Positions 9,601-17,478 are shown, counted from the stretch's first letter. The stretch is DNA of 64,000 nucleotides from CAZDXJ01 sp050303615 (GCA_050303615.1 JBNLCC010000129.1:28483-92482); one strand, 5' to 3'. Notes: a model not told the origin generated them from the sequence alone. Numbers and translations: made by a program.

Positions 9601-10396
9601 CGACCATGACTTGCAATAACCGGTGGAATTCGCGGAACTCGGCTTCGATGCGCCTCACGGATTGCAAGGATCGAGCCTTTACCATCTTTAATGCCTCGTC
9701 GAACGAAACCGGCGCCGTGCTGCACGGATAGGATGCCGAATGTACCGGCAGGGCCAGGGGATAACTGAAATCCGGGACCAGCGACCAATCTTCATTGGGC
9801 AAAAGCCGGCAGGGCGTAAAACAGAGGTCAATCAGAGCCGGCGCTGCCAGGGACCGGGCGAACAATGTGATGCGGGTGATGCCGTATTCAACGGGACGGT
9901 ACTGCACGCTTGTTGCCGCGGATTGCTTGTTTTCCAGCAGTTCCGTTTGTGCGATTTCCGTTCCGGAAAAGCAGGTGATCCGTATGCTGCCTGTCCCGCT
10001 AAAATACACGCGCAGCACAATCTCCACCATCGGCCGCTCGTCTATATGGCGGAAATCAATTCCGTTGCCATCCGTAAGTGCGATAGCGGGTTTACCTTGC
10101 AGGCCGGGTACGACTTTCAAGTCGGCAGTGGAAGAGAGCGTGCCGCGTTCAGATGATAAAGCGTCATCGGCAAACAGCGTTTGCCCGGCGTATAATGAAT
10201 TCCCCAAGCAAACCGGCGGGTCATTTCTGCTGTGACGCCTTAACAGATGTACGCCATACCACGGAAAACCTTGGTGTTGGCCGTAGTTCCAGCGCAAATG
10301 GATGCCGTTGCGCAACGGTTTCTGCATTTCGGGCAGTGGCGGGCTATCGTCCTCGATGCCCAATGCAGCCATATAGAGGTGTTCGGACCGGTCCAC
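6608..10396 (-). CDS. Giant protein with fibronectin-type-III-like repeats
   Basis: The 1262-residue protein begins at a GTG preceded by a strong GGAGG 10 nt upstream; no in-frame ATG fits better. The N-terminus carries a conserved-looking NGIHLRW segment (about 30-36), then a long region of unassigned fold. Several beta-sandwich units resembling fibronectin type III follow: one near 540-620 and three in tandem from about 970 to the C-terminus, each with the typical W...Y-R-(I/V)-Y core (for example GVDLYRIYHTSH). No signal peptide, LPxTG or transmembrane helix is seen. It is the promoter-proximal gene of the four-gene cluster and is separated from the next gene by 128 nt. I do not recognise a named family. 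A scaffold or binding role is an inference from the repeats. Confidence 0.85.
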   Translation of the reverse strand: MDRSEHLYMAALGIEDDSPPLPEMQKPLRNGIHLRWNYGQHQGFPWYGVHLLRRHSRNDPPVCLGNSLYAGQTLFADDALSSERGTLSSTADLKVVPGLQGKPAIALTDGNGIDFRHIDERPMVEIVLRVYFSGTGSIRITCFSGTEIAQTELLENKQSAATSVQYRPVEYGITRITLFARSLAAPALIDLCFTPCRLLPNEDWSLVPDFSYPLALPVHSASYPCSTAPVSFDEALKMVKARSLQSVRRIEAEFREFHRLLQVMVDRGPSHGATSEIDVDYSIADPATGGQNTMRFRVHDLLMLAALDAQVARILGLYWEDGSAGPGIAYDYLLLPDYIGDLHQTPAQDIPAAIANMPWTHIVDKGFISYNQSLKKQPPLAAPDVLKGWALPGTGVAESLQKVVNRFNNAGLYWQAPKLSHTGEIAALFHVWRGGPGNPQETSPTGSHLGDPQLLTKEEPIVVGKPESIDTATYPPGWPKHPMHKIDSGLADGQYAYYVSAIDLFGRHSGLSRPVTVKLIDKVLPPPPTGVEAWLLDPADKWITQDKAYHDWRAGLTESQKDEVIGLRIKWRWPAKTHSAAAPDVEEFRIYLHDGLFNTRFGNVAKVKKARAGTSYITTDLASTEADDVYHGSRLTSDNRVYTVVSSRQRVGRLELEIKNHRDAHLNPVISPTSGTEFSLALSDQNDKADPPFADATDPKVWGAPLKQNIACRDGQEHYEIFLTIAANKLDGRLLSAPTLSNPVVYGQVAVTAVRKKTLQSRIAAHPRVVRILRDKPEPPSLPYPDGKAYTATMPDYHNRSYFTYHWADQPHQGLQSHVFRALDETLYQTDWERGDNGFAKIDPAEDFPPEWKTEAGLVGQVTTEIEHIHRLPRGAASKEQELAATQALAHYRGLSNNALRALAGLRGNEAAYTQITTEPYNEATNQHKDHLEGRTQGRYFYRACFVDKAHNRSRFGAASPPVLTPGAAEPQAPSFSRLEAGDREITLFWNASPDPGVDLYRIYHTSHREKARDIRLMGEPVVEIPAPNRFELEDETEFSQLDQVYWIVPVNESGEELAVQAPDAISAIAKSGNKWGYKIAFSVNRNAGFSEYLVYRLNHADSFAAIEKAEFVGSVSLEELSWTKAGIPPKTVNYFRIAAVDKDTNQSDTTLAAGMSVALSAPEPPAWKSAKWIENDNRDNVIALRWETMESEGQCLLQRRSEFDSDWISLAGWMSSDTPHFSYVDATVDETRYYEYRLIFMDSAGMKSTWFENRGVEPLFA

Positions 10397-10511
10397 TTGC
10401 GTACATCCTCCGCTATAAGGACAAATCTAAGTTACAGGGTGATTTTTTTATTTTCCCGGCATTACCACAAGTACAACATTTTCCAATGTGATTTTCGGCA
10501 GTTTTTATGGA

Positions 10512-10539
10512 AGTGTAGAAGAATTTCCCTTTAAGTCAA
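10512..10539 (-). promoter_or_regulatory. Candidate sigma70 promoter of the giant-protein cluster
   Basis: Read on the minus strand there is TTGACT (5 of 6 matches to the -35 consensus), a 16-nt spacer and TACACT (4 of 6 matches to the -10). Transcription would start near 10505 and leave a leader of about 110 nt before the GTG of the fibronectin-like gene. No other gene lies between, so this is the best visible promoter for the four genes downstream. Confidence 0.4.
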
Positions 10540-10664
10540 AGCGGTGCCATGAGTTGCGTTTGACAAAAATGAGAAATACTTTAATGCGAACTAAGAGCAA
10601 AATCCAAAGCTCATTGGAAAAAACCTCCGCAGTGAGAGGGTTGGGTAAAGGGAATTGAATACGA

Positions 10665-10711
10665 ACCAAATTATTATTTTAAATAGCCTTTTTTGCTCTT
10701 AATTGTCATTT
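10665..10711 (+). repeat. A+T-rich dispersed repeat, left copy flanking the permease gene
   Basis: The core ATTATTTTAAATA followed by a CTTTTTT run and AATTG-CATTT recurs, with a few changes, downstream of the permease gene. In both places a GAGAGGG-containing stretch precedes the core. The two copies lie in the same orientation, so they are imperfect direct repeats around one gene. Confidence 0.5.
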
Positions 10712-10837
10712 TACACGTGAGTTACCGGATTAATTTGTACAATAGTCGAAAGTAACATTGGAACTAGGGTGAACAAATGCTTATCGGTAATAGCGGCGAA
10801 CCAGTAGCGTATGGTCAGACCGGCAAGGAAAAACGGC

Positions 10838-12247
10838 ATGAATGCTGAACCTTCAGCCAAAATCGGCCTGTTGCCGCTTACTTTGATTAATGTCATCGCT
10901 ATTGCGAGTCTGCGCGATCTGCCGCAAATGGCGACTTACGGACTGGGTTCGGTTTTTTTCTATACGGCGGCAACGCTGTTCTTCTTTCTGCCGGTGTCGC
11001 TGGTCGCTGCCGAATTGGCAACCGGCTGGCCGGAGCGGGGCGGCATCTATATTTGGGTGCGTGAAGCCTTCGGACCGACTTGGGGATTTGTTGCGGTTTT
11101 CCTGCAATGGTTCCAGAATCTTTGCTGGTATCCGGTGGTGATTACCTATGCCGCCGCTTCGCTGGCGTTCGGAATTGCCCCGACGCCGGCGGCAGCGGCG
11201 GATCTGGCCGGCAATAAGGCGTTTATCGTTACTGCCATCCTGGTTATTTTCTGGAGCTGTGTGTTATTAAATTTGCGCGGTCTGCGTTTTTCATCCGCTA
11301 TTTCAAGCATCGGCGCCTTCAGCGGCGTGTTGCTGCCGGGAATATTTTTGATTGGATTTGCGGCAGTGCATCTTATTACCGGTGGTACTGCCAATCTATC
11401 GCTGTCGGAAAAAGATTTAGTTCCCGACTTGACGCAACCCTCCGATCTTACTTTCGGCGTCAGTGTGTTTCTGGCTTTCGCCGGCATGGAGATGACGGCG
11501 GCCCATGCCCGCGAAGTGGACCGGCCTGGCCGCTCCTATCCCTTAGCTATTGCGATGGCGGCCGGTACGATTTTACTCGTTTTTGTGTTAGGCTCTTTGT
11601 CGATTGCCGTGGTGCTTCCTGCCTCCCGAATCGTACTGCAGACCGGTGTCGTGACGGCAATTTATGAACTGCTGCATCCGCACGGATTGGATTGGCTGGC
11701 CCGATTATTTGCAATCATGTTGGCGGCCGGCGTGGTCGGGAGTGTCAGCGCCTGGGTTGTCGGGCCGAGCAAGGGCATGTTAGCCGCCACCGAAGACGGA
11801 CACCTCACTCCCTGGTTTAGTCAAACCAATGCATCGGGAGTGCCCGTACGCATCCTGTGGATTCAGGGAGCGGTGGTGACCATGCTTTGCCTTGCCTTTG
11901 TATTGCAACCTACCGTGGCAGCCGGCTACTTTATGCTAAGCGACCTGACCATTCAGCTTTATCTGGTCATGTATATCATGATGTTTCTGGCGGCATTGCG
12001 TTTACGGGCGACCGCACCTGGCAAGGAGCGTCCCTATCGTATACCGGGTGGAATGATTGGTATCGGCGTGGTTGCAGGGATCGGCATTGCCGGGGCTTTA
12101 TTCGCCATCATCGTCGGTTTTGTGCCGCCTGCGGAATTTCGCCGAGCTACGATCAATCCGTATTTTTTCACGCTGTTTTTGGGTATCGGAATGACGGTGT
12201 TTTGTCTGTTGCCACTGTTTCTCGCCCGCTTGAGAAAGCCTGAATAA
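10838..12247 (+). CDS. APC-superfamily amino acid permease/antiporter
   Basis: The protein (469 residues) is an integral inner-membrane transporter with about 12 hydrophobic helices and the N-terminal pattern of the APC family (LTLINVIAIASLRDLPQMA, then ELATGWPERGGIYIWVREAFG). Such proteins exchange or import amino acids or amines; the RDLP and PERGG signatures recall the glutamate/GABA antiporter branch, but the substrate cannot be read from the sequence. I chose the ATG at 10838 because an AGGA lies 8 nt upstream; a longer in-frame start at 10811 has no ribosome binding site. The gene stands alone between two direct-repeat copies, with a GAGAGGG hairpin behind it, which may mean it arrived as a unit. 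Confidence 0.85.
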   Translation: MNAEPSAKIGLLPLTLINVIAIASLRDLPQMATYGLGSVFFYTAATLFFFLPVSLVAAELATGWPERGGIYIWVREAFGPTWGFVAVFLQWFQNLCWYPVVITYAAASLAFGIAPTPAAAADLAGNKAFIVTAILVIFWSCVLLNLRGLRFSSAISSIGAFSGVLLPGIFLIGFAAVHLITGGTANLSLSEKDLVPDLTQPSDLTFGVSVFLAFAGMEMTAAHAREVDRPGRSYPLAIAMAAGTILLVFVLGSLSIAVVLPASRIVLQTGVVTAIYELLHPHGLDWLARLFAIMLAAGVVGSVSAWVVGPSKGMLAATEDGHLTPWFSQTNASGVPVRILWIQGAVVTMLCLAFVLQPTVAAGYFMLSDLTIQLYLVMYIMMFLAALRLRATAPGKERPYRIPGGMIGIGVVAGIGIAGALFAIIVGFVPPAEFRRATINPYFFTLFLGIGMTVFCLLPLFLARLRKPE

Positions 12248-12349
12248 AAGTTTTCCGGATTTTTCTACGCTGCCGCTGTGTAGAAGGAAACGGTCATAGG
12301 GTACGCACTGCGTGCCTCAGTGGCTAAAATTCGAAACGCTTTAAAAAAG

Positions 12350-12369
12350 CCCTCTCCGGAGGGAGAGGG
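12350..12369. repeat. REP-like palindrome CCCTCTCC/GGAGAGGG
   Basis: A perfect 8-bp stem with a 4-nt loop lies about 100 nt after the permease stop. The same palindrome, longer, occurs at 56831-56851, so this is a dispersed intergenic element that may also end transcription of the permease gene. Confidence 0.6.
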
Positions 12370-12384
12370 GCAATTAAAACGAAA

Positions 12385-12432
12385 TAAATCATTATTTTAA
12401 ATAATCTTTTTTAGCGCTCAATTCGCATTTAG
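12385..12432 (+). repeat. A+T-rich dispersed repeat, right copy flanking the permease gene
   Basis: It shares the ATTATTTTAAATA core, the CTTTTTT run and the AATT-CATTT end with the copy upstream of the permease. It begins just after the GAGAGGG palindrome, as the left copy follows a similar GAGAGGG tract. Confidence 0.5.
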
Positions 12433-12467
12433 ATGTTCTCGTATGAATTCAGCTTTGATGCCTTATT

Positions 12468-13472
12468 TTATGGCGAGGATAAAAAAATATCGGTGATAAT
12501 GAGATCATCTTCAATGCCGAATTGTTCGGCAAAAATCTGCTGGTGCCCGGACTTCGGCAGTCCGTACATGGCTTCCAATGTACGCAAAATCGTGACATGG
12601 TTGATCCCCCTGTTCTCGGCGTAATTTCCGGGTTTTATATGCGCCCCGGCGAAGATCGTGGCAATTCGGTTGCGCCGATCGGGATTAGCCGTATCGCCCG
12701 GATCGGTTAACCCGATAATGCGGGACATGTCGTTATCTTCATCAAAAGTGAGAATCAACAGACTGTTGTTGTCTTTGGCCCATTGATAATATGCATCCAG
12801 ATTTTGCCGCAGCCAGGCATCGCCGTTTGCGACGCGCTGCGCAACGTCTCCGGTATGCATGTCGTGCTGCAGATTGGGAATCACAAAGGCGACGGTGGGC
12901 AGTTGCCGGAAGTCGTCAGGAAAGTCGGCGAACCTGAGATTGGCCGAGGTTTCAATGGTGTTGCCGTTCGGCACAGTGGCGAAGCTGATCCAGGGTACAT
13001 GCTTGCGGCCATACAGAGCATCGCTGTCAACCGTGGAACCGATGGCGGGCAGATCTTCGCTATAGCCCTTGAATGAATAGCCTTTGGCAATTAATTGTTG
13101 CCCCAGGTTGCTGGACGAGAAAGGGTAATTCTCGTTATTGGATGCATCGGGGATAACATCCATAAATCCGACGTTCTGATTACTACCGGAAAACAGCCAG
13201 AAATAATTGCCCTGGCTGAAATGTTCTTCGCCGTAGGCCTGGGTTAAGTTCGCACCTTCGACTTTAAGAACGCTATTGATATAGGGCGCCGCTTCGCTGC
13301 CGATAATCTCCGTATAATTTTTGTTTTCCTCGACAACGATGACGATGTGGTCATAAACCGGCAAGTTTTCCGGCCAGCGGATGACGGAAGCTGGCTTTCG
13401 TATCGGGCCGTTTTGACCGGTAGTTGTACAGGAAATGATAGCGAGCGGTAATAACAGGAGGATTCGAAACAT
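12468..13472 (-). CDS. Secreted phosphoesterase-family lipoprotein (acid phosphatase / phospholipase C-like)
   Basis: The 334-residue protein begins with a lipoprotein-type signal (MFRILLLLPLAIISC), so mature Cys15 would be lipidated. The body shows the phosphoesterase-family signature: YDHIVIVVEENKNY near residue 40 with the early metal-binding Glu-Asn pair, then NYFWLFSGSNQ, a central YALYGRKHVPW-like stretch, and TFDEDNDMS near 240, the second metal cluster. This family hydrolyses phosphomonoesters or phospholipids outside the cytoplasm. The length is typical of the shorter acid-phosphatase-like members. The gene is monocistronic, converging with the permease gene. The exact substrate is not decidable. 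Confidence 0.8.
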   Translation of the reverse strand: MFRILLLLPLAIISCTTTGQNGPIRKPASVIRWPENLPVYDHIVIVVEENKNYTEIIGSEAAPYINSVLKVEGANLTQAYGEEHFSQGNYFWLFSGSNQNVGFMDVIPDASNNENYPFSSSNLGQQLIAKGYSFKGYSEDLPAIGSTVDSDALYGRKHVPWISFATVPNGNTIETSANLRFADFPDDFRQLPTVAFVIPNLQHDMHTGDVAQRVANGDAWLRQNLDAYYQWAKDNNSLLILTFDEDNDMSRIIGLTDPGDTANPDRRNRIATIFAGAHIKPGNYAENRGINHVTILRTLEAMYGLPKSGHQQIFAEQFGIEDDLIITDIFLSSP

Positions 13473-13945
13473 AAAGTCGGCCTTGGTTAAATGAATGCAG
13501 GTTTATTATAGAAATATTTGCCGATTTTACGAGGATTGATTTTATCTGAAGACAAGGGCAGAGCGTGTTTTGATTGTTTTAAAGGGTTGTATTTTAGGTT
13601 TTCGTTGCGTCACACCTGCATGGTTTTGTTTAGATTAAAGTTCATGTCAAGTCAGCAGGAATAATAAATCTATCGATACTGACGATTTTTTTGTAAACTC
13701 AGTGATTATTCGCGTTGCCTATTAATTCTACTTTGTCAGATTAATGAAAAGGCCGTCATGCCTGTTTGGAAGCGGGTATCCAGCGCCAAGGATGGCAACC
13801 TTCGAGCTATCCATGACTTTAGATAGCCGCTTCCCGGGCGGTTATGAATTATTAATCTGGCAAAATAAAGTTAGCAGTAAAGCCGCTTTTGCAAGTCGCT
13901 GCCTGATGGGCCAGCGTCATTTTTTACTTTTAGACAAATTTAACC
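13473..13945. other. Intergenic region with one dispersed repeat
   Basis: Apart from the inverted-end repeat in its second half, the region shows only A+T-rich sequence. It must contain the promoters of the divergent phosphoesterase and methyltransferase genes, but no box pair stands out. Confidence 0.6.
13750..13845. repeat. Dispersed intergenic repeat with imperfect terminal inverted ends
   Basis: The segment runs from CGTCATGCCTG and GGAAGCGGGTA at the left to TAGCCGCTTCC at the right; the two ends are inverted copies with one mismatch. The wording (GCGGGTATCCAG, CCAAGGATGG) is typical of non-coding repeats scattered in proteobacterial genomes. A 71-codon frame across it has no ribosome binding site and is not called. 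Confidence 0.5.
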
Positions 13946-14662
13946 ATGCAGAACCATAGCAAAATCCAGTCAGAGGAAGAAATCAGGGAGTTCTTTAAAC
14001 AATGGAATATCTACCAAAAGGTCATCGAAAAAAATTACATGCTGCATCGGGAAATGTTCCACGCCTTGGTCGATACGCTGCACGCTGCAGAAGGCAAAGC
14101 CGTCAGTATCCTGGACGTGGGCTGCGGCGATGCGGCGATTACGGCCAAAGCGATCAATGACAGGCAAGTCAAGGAATATTGCGGAATCGACTTGTCAGCG
14201 GCGGCGTTAAGCTATGCCGAGATTAACTTACAGTCCGTAGACTGTAAAAAACAGTTCATTGAAAACGACTTTGCATCGGCAATGCAACAAATCCGTAGGC
14301 CCTTTGACTTTATTGTCGCCGGCTTTTCACTGCATCATTTACAAACCGATGCAAAGCGTGAATTTTTCAAGACCGCCAAAAACCTGCTTGCCGACGGCGG
14401 CTGCCTGGTCATTTACGATCTGATCAGAAATGATAATGAAGATAGGGAAGGTTACATAGACAGGTTATGCGCCATCTATCAAGAACAATGGACCGCCATG
14501 ACAGAACAGGAAATGCAGGAAATTGTCGATCACATCAGCAATAACGATTATCCGGAAAAACTCGAATTTTACCCAAAGATGGCGGAAGAAAATGCATTCA
14601 CGAATTATCAGCTGAAGTTACGGGATGCGGATGAGTTGTACGGGTTTTGCTGTTTTCGGTGA
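13946..14662 (+). CDS. Class I SAM-dependent methyltransferase
   Basis: The 238-residue soluble protein has the Rossmann methyltransferase core: motif I ILDVGCGDAA at about 54-63 binds S-adenosylmethionine, YCGIDLSAAAL holds the acidic residue for the ribose, and FDFIVAGFSLHHL is motif IV with the HH-L ending typical of small-molecule methyltransferases. A lid helix precedes the core. The acceptor substrate is unknown. The start has no clear ribosome binding site, so translation may be weak or start elsewhere. It stands alone at the left edge of the accessory island. Confidence 0.8.
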   Translation: MQNHSKIQSEEEIREFFKQWNIYQKVIEKNYMLHREMFHALVDTLHAAEGKAVSILDVGCGDAAITAKAINDRQVKEYCGIDLSAAALSYAEINLQSVDCKKQFIENDFASAMQQIRRPFDFIVAGFSLHHLQTDAKREFFKTAKNLLADGGCLVIYDLIRNDNEDREGYIDRLCAIYQEQWTAMTEQEMQEIVDHISNNDYPEKLEFYPKMAEENAFTNYQLKLRDADELYGFCCFR

Positions 14663-15139
14663 ATGTACACGTTAAGTCTAAGTTGGTGAGTTGATTTCTA
14701 TAGCCGAATTAAAGTTACTGATTTTCAACAAATTCGGACTGTATTGAATGATATTCGGAAACCGGATATTGCATCATTTTGCAGGATATACCGTTTAGAG
14801 TTTCAGGGCTGGTTCCGTAGAAATTGCTCACAGTGGGGTGTTGGACATAAGATATGCTGAGACTGGTTAATAACTTGTTCTTGGTGACAACCTACGGATT
14901 GTAGAGGAAAAATTGACGCAACTGGTAAAACATGCTAGTAAGTGTAACGGCAGTTGCACCGTATAGCGGAGTTACTACGGATGGAACAGACGTTACACGG
15001 AAGCAGGAAATTTTGCGGTTGTCGCCAATTTTGCTAATGGTATCCATAGATTAGCAACAAGAACCAGAAAATACACCTGACTCCGCTTCGCTACGCAGGT
15101 GATCTTAGAGTTAGCTGTACTTAAGTCATTGAGATACTT
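14663..15139. other. Intergenic region upstream of the SLOG gene
   Basis: About 480 bases without a supported gene. Base composition becomes A+T-rich here and stays so through the next two genes, which marks the likely left boundary of transferred DNA. No tRNA, direct-repeat attachment site or transposase was recognised. Confidence 0.5.
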
Positions 15140-15727
15140 ATGTCTGAGATTGTATTTAAAATCGGAGGAATAGGTCATCGAGATCTTTCTAGCCACGGTG
15201 AGTATCATTATGCACAGTTATGTTGTCATGAGATATTTTCAGTCCTTAAGAAAAAATACGCTTCGATTAGGGCTATCTCAGCTCTAGCAGAAGGTGCTGA
15301 CTCACTATTTGCTCAGATGGCTATTGTATCAGGAGTCCAATTAGAAACTGTCATACCATTTAAAAAATTTGAATCGGACTTTCAGAGTAAAGATAGCTTC
15401 GCAAGATACAGCACACTTAAAAAGAATTCAGAATTAGAGGACAATGTTAATTTCAAAGATAGAAGCGACGCGGCTTATAGAAAAAGTATGGAGTGGGTTG
15501 TTTTCAAATCGAACTTGATAGTTGCAATTTGGGATGGAAAGGAGGTCGGTTCCAAAGGTGGTACATGGGAGGCATTAACTTTATGCAAGATATTAAGGAA
15601 ACAGTTTATACATGTAAATATTTCTGAAAAGACAATGCATCTATACCTATATACGGAAAATGGGTTATTTAAGCCAATCAGCTTAAAAAGAAACGGACTG
15701 TCTAAACATTTCAATTATGTCAACTAA
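15140..15727 (+). CDS. SLOG-superfamily (Rossmann-like) nucleotide-sensing protein
   Basis: The 195-residue protein has the layout of SLOG domains (the TRPM/LOG/DprA fold class): GGIGHRDL at 9-16 in the first beta-strand and loop, ISALAEGADSLFAQ at 46-59, a D-x-AY helix near 112, IVAIWDG near 128-134, and GGTWEAL near 140-146, where the GG-T-E loop would bind a nucleotide. No transmembrane helix or fused effector is seen. Published comparative genomics (Burroughs and Aravind) places such domains as sensors or processors of nucleotide signals in conflict systems, usually beside a membrane effector. Here the next gene, overlapping by 11 nt, encodes exactly such a membrane protein. The DNA is A+T-rich compared with the core genes, which suggests horizontal transfer. 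Ligand and activity are not known. Confidence 0.75.
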   Translation: MSEIVFKIGGIGHRDLSSHGEYHYAQLCCHEIFSVLKKKYASIRAISALAEGADSLFAQMAIVSGVQLETVIPFKKFESDFQSKDSFARYSTLKKNSELEDNVNFKDRSDAAYRKSMEWVVFKSNLIVAIWDGKEVGSKGGTWEALTLCKILRKQFIHVNISEKTMHLYLYTENGLFKPISLKRNGLSKHFNYVN

Positions 15728-16721
15728 TAAAAACAAAGGGCTAAGCAATATATCAATAGCATCAATTGTGACAATTGTGTTGCTAACTACTATTGCCGCT
15801 ACAGTAGGCTCGCAATATCTTGTCGAAAATAAACTTCACACTTCAAGTAAAGAGCTTTCTAGTAAAAAGACTGAGTATGAAATATCTAAGCTTGATGCGG
15901 AGATAAATCGTATAAGAAGTGAAACAGCAGGCAGCATGTTTTGGCTTAAGCTGATAGCGTTGTTTGTTACTGTCGGAGGGGCCATTGGTGGTTACTTAAT
16001 AGGTCAAAGTAGAACAACCCAAGAAAAGTTAGCCTTTGAGAATAGGAAAAACGTTGACGAAGTCTATCAATCAATCATTCAAGAGCTAGCGAATGAATCC
16101 CCCATATTGCGGGCGTCAGCAGCAGTCAAACTTGGAGCTATTCTTAAATCTTTCCCTTCGGAATGGACTGTAAGTGGAGCCAGAAAGGAACAATTATATC
16201 AATTAACAAAACAAGTTTTAGCCGCAGCCCTTTCAATTGAAACTGACAATAAGGTGCTTAAGACTCTTACTATTAACTTAGTGCTTCATAGGCCGCCGTC
16301 AGTTGATGGCTTGGCCTGCGTCAGGGAGTTGGATTTATCAGGCGCAATGGCTATTGATGCCTATTGGGCAAAGTGCAATTTTGAATACGCGGATTTTTAC
16401 TTGGCAAACTTATCGAGAGCATCATTTAGGCGATCTAATTTAAGTGGCGCTCAATTTAGGGAAACTGTTTTAGAAAACACAGTTTTTGACGAATCTGTTT
16501 GTAATGGAACTAATTTTAAGCTGGCTGATTTACGTGGGGCCTCATTTAAAAATAGTCAATTAGAAAACGTGAATTTTGAAGGTGCAAAGGTTCATGCGTT
16601 AGATCTCAAGGGAGCTAAAGTTAAAAATCTTCCTGATTGTTATGTAGATGCTTCAGAACAAGGCGATGGGAGCAAGTTGCTTTCAGTTTGCGCTTGGGTA
16701 AATGGGTTTGACAGCAGCTAA
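15717..16721 (+). CDS. Two-helix membrane protein with pentapeptide repeats, partner of the SLOG protein
   Basis: The 334-residue protein has a transmembrane helix at about 11-33, a charged coiled-coil segment at 36-73, a second helix at 74-98, a helical HEAT-like region (NESPILRASAAVKLGAIL) at about 115-190, and pentapeptide repeats at about 200-303 (ADFYLANLSRASF, ADLRGASF, VNFEGAKV). Both helices around a short periplasmic coil place the C-terminal part in the cytoplasm. Its ATG lies inside the end of the SLOG gene (11-nt overlap), so the two are probably translated together. I infer a membrane effector or scaffold controlled by the SLOG partner; pentapeptide solenoids usually mediate binding. 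No named family is recognised for the whole protein. Confidence 0.75.
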   Translation: MSTNKNKGLSNISIASIVTIVLLTTIAATVGSQYLVENKLHTSSKELSSKKTEYEISKLDAEINRIRSETAGSMFWLKLIALFVTVGGAIGGYLIGQSRTTQEKLAFENRKNVDEVYQSIIQELANESPILRASAAVKLGAILKSFPSEWTVSGARKEQLYQLTKQVLAAALSIETDNKVLKTLTINLVLHRPPSVDGLACVRELDLSGAMAIDAYWAKCNFEYADFYLANLSRASFRRSNLSGAQFRETVLENTVFDESVCNGTNFKLADLRGASFKNSQLENVNFEGAKVHALDLKGAKVKNLPDCYVDASEQGDGSKLLSVCAWVNGFDSS

Positions 16722-16848
16722 CACATATGAGCCTCCGGCCTGTCAATAGGCAATAAAAAATCCATTTGACAAATTTTGAAAATTTTTAATTTTCTGAATT
16801 TGTCAGAAACAAACAATTAACGCATCACGCCGTAAATCAGGGCCGTAG

Positions 16849-16874
16849 GTGCGATTAGCGCAGCGTAATCGCAC
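16849..16874. repeat. REP palindrome GTGCGATTA/TAATCGCAC
   Basis: A perfect 9-bp stem with loop GCGCAGCG. This wording is a common REP form in genomes with REP-associated transposases; the decayed transposase about 250 nt away supports that. Confidence 0.7.
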
Positions 16875-17001
16875 GCATTTTTAGTCGTCGCCTTCAGCCG
16901 GAACATTAACATCGTCGCACCAAATAAACAGGATATAGTTTCCATGTAACAATGGGGATTGAATAAGGCCGGTTTGAAAAAACACCCTTTGTTGTAACCG
17001 G

Positions 17002-17032
17002 GGGCTCACGAAATTTATGTAATGGTGAGCCC
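17002..17032. repeat. REP-like hairpin GGGCTCAC/GTGAGCCC
   Basis: A perfect 8-bp stem with a 15-nt loop directly abuts the left inverted repeat of the transposase remnant. It may be part of that composite REP element. Confidence 0.55.
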
Positions 17033-17072
17033 GGTAGGGTGGGCACGCGCTGTTTCGTGCCCACGCGGAACG
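17030..17072 (+). repeat. Left 42-bp inverted repeat flanking the transposase remnant
   Basis: The sequence from CCCGGTAGGGTGGG to CACGCGGAAC recurs in inverted orientation at 17591-17632 with two differences over 42 bases. Each copy also contains an internal hairpin (GTGGGCACG / CGTGCCCAC), as REP elements do. Confidence 0.85.
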
Positions 17073-17107
17073 AAGCTGTACCAAGCGGGTTTGTTTATAA
17101 ACAACGG

Positions 17108-17478
17108 TCATTCTTCTACGGATAGGGATTTCCATTCACCACAGCCCCAATTCGGAAAATCAATACCTGCTGTAACGTCACGATGAAATGTCGAATAAGG
17201 CCAATCCGCGTCCCGTTGGCAATAGCGGTGTTTACCGGGTTGTAATGAATATAATCCACATGCCACATGAAATCCGGCTCGTTTCGGGTGGGGTGTTTCC
17301 AAAAACGCCGTTGCCAAAGCGTTGATTCCCTTAAACGGTCTATTTTTACGCACATCTAAAATGGCTGCGCGCAACGCACCGCGTACAGCACCGCTGTCCG
17401 GAATCGGTTGTCGCCGGTAAGTTACAACCGTAAAAAATAGGTCGCCCCAGCTGTTTTGGTGCGGCGATAACGCGACAT
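17108..17478 (-). pseudogene. Decayed REP-associated tyrosine transposase (RAYT, IS200/Y1-like)
   Basis: Pieces of one RAYT protein lie in successive frames. From the ATG at 17478 the protein reads MSRYRRTKTAGATYF; then a one-base loss in a T run shifts the frame, and TVVTYRRQPI continues in the next frame. The middle, which should carry the HxH (HUH) metal motif and its LPDHLHC-type context, is missing. Then come LWQRRFWKHP and FMWHVDYIHYNPVN with the helix of the catalytic tyrosine, and after a second shift DADWPYSTFHRDV and the IDFPNWG end. RAYTs are about 150-200 residues and mobilise REP sequences. This copy cannot be active. It sits between the 42-bp inverted repeats, its likely cognate sequences. 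Confidence 0.85.

Larger units (their letters stand above)
10397..10837. other. Intergenic region between divergent genes
   Basis: About 440 bases without a convincing gene separate the minus-strand giant-protein cluster from the plus-strand permease. It holds the candidate promoter described above and, near the permease, one copy of an A+T-rich repeat. No RNA gene or riboswitch-like structure was recognised. Confidence 0.7.

Noticed and set aside
13744..13959. 71-codon plus-strand frame
   Set aside because: It lies over a dispersed repeat with inverted ends, has no ribosome binding site and no protein-like pattern.
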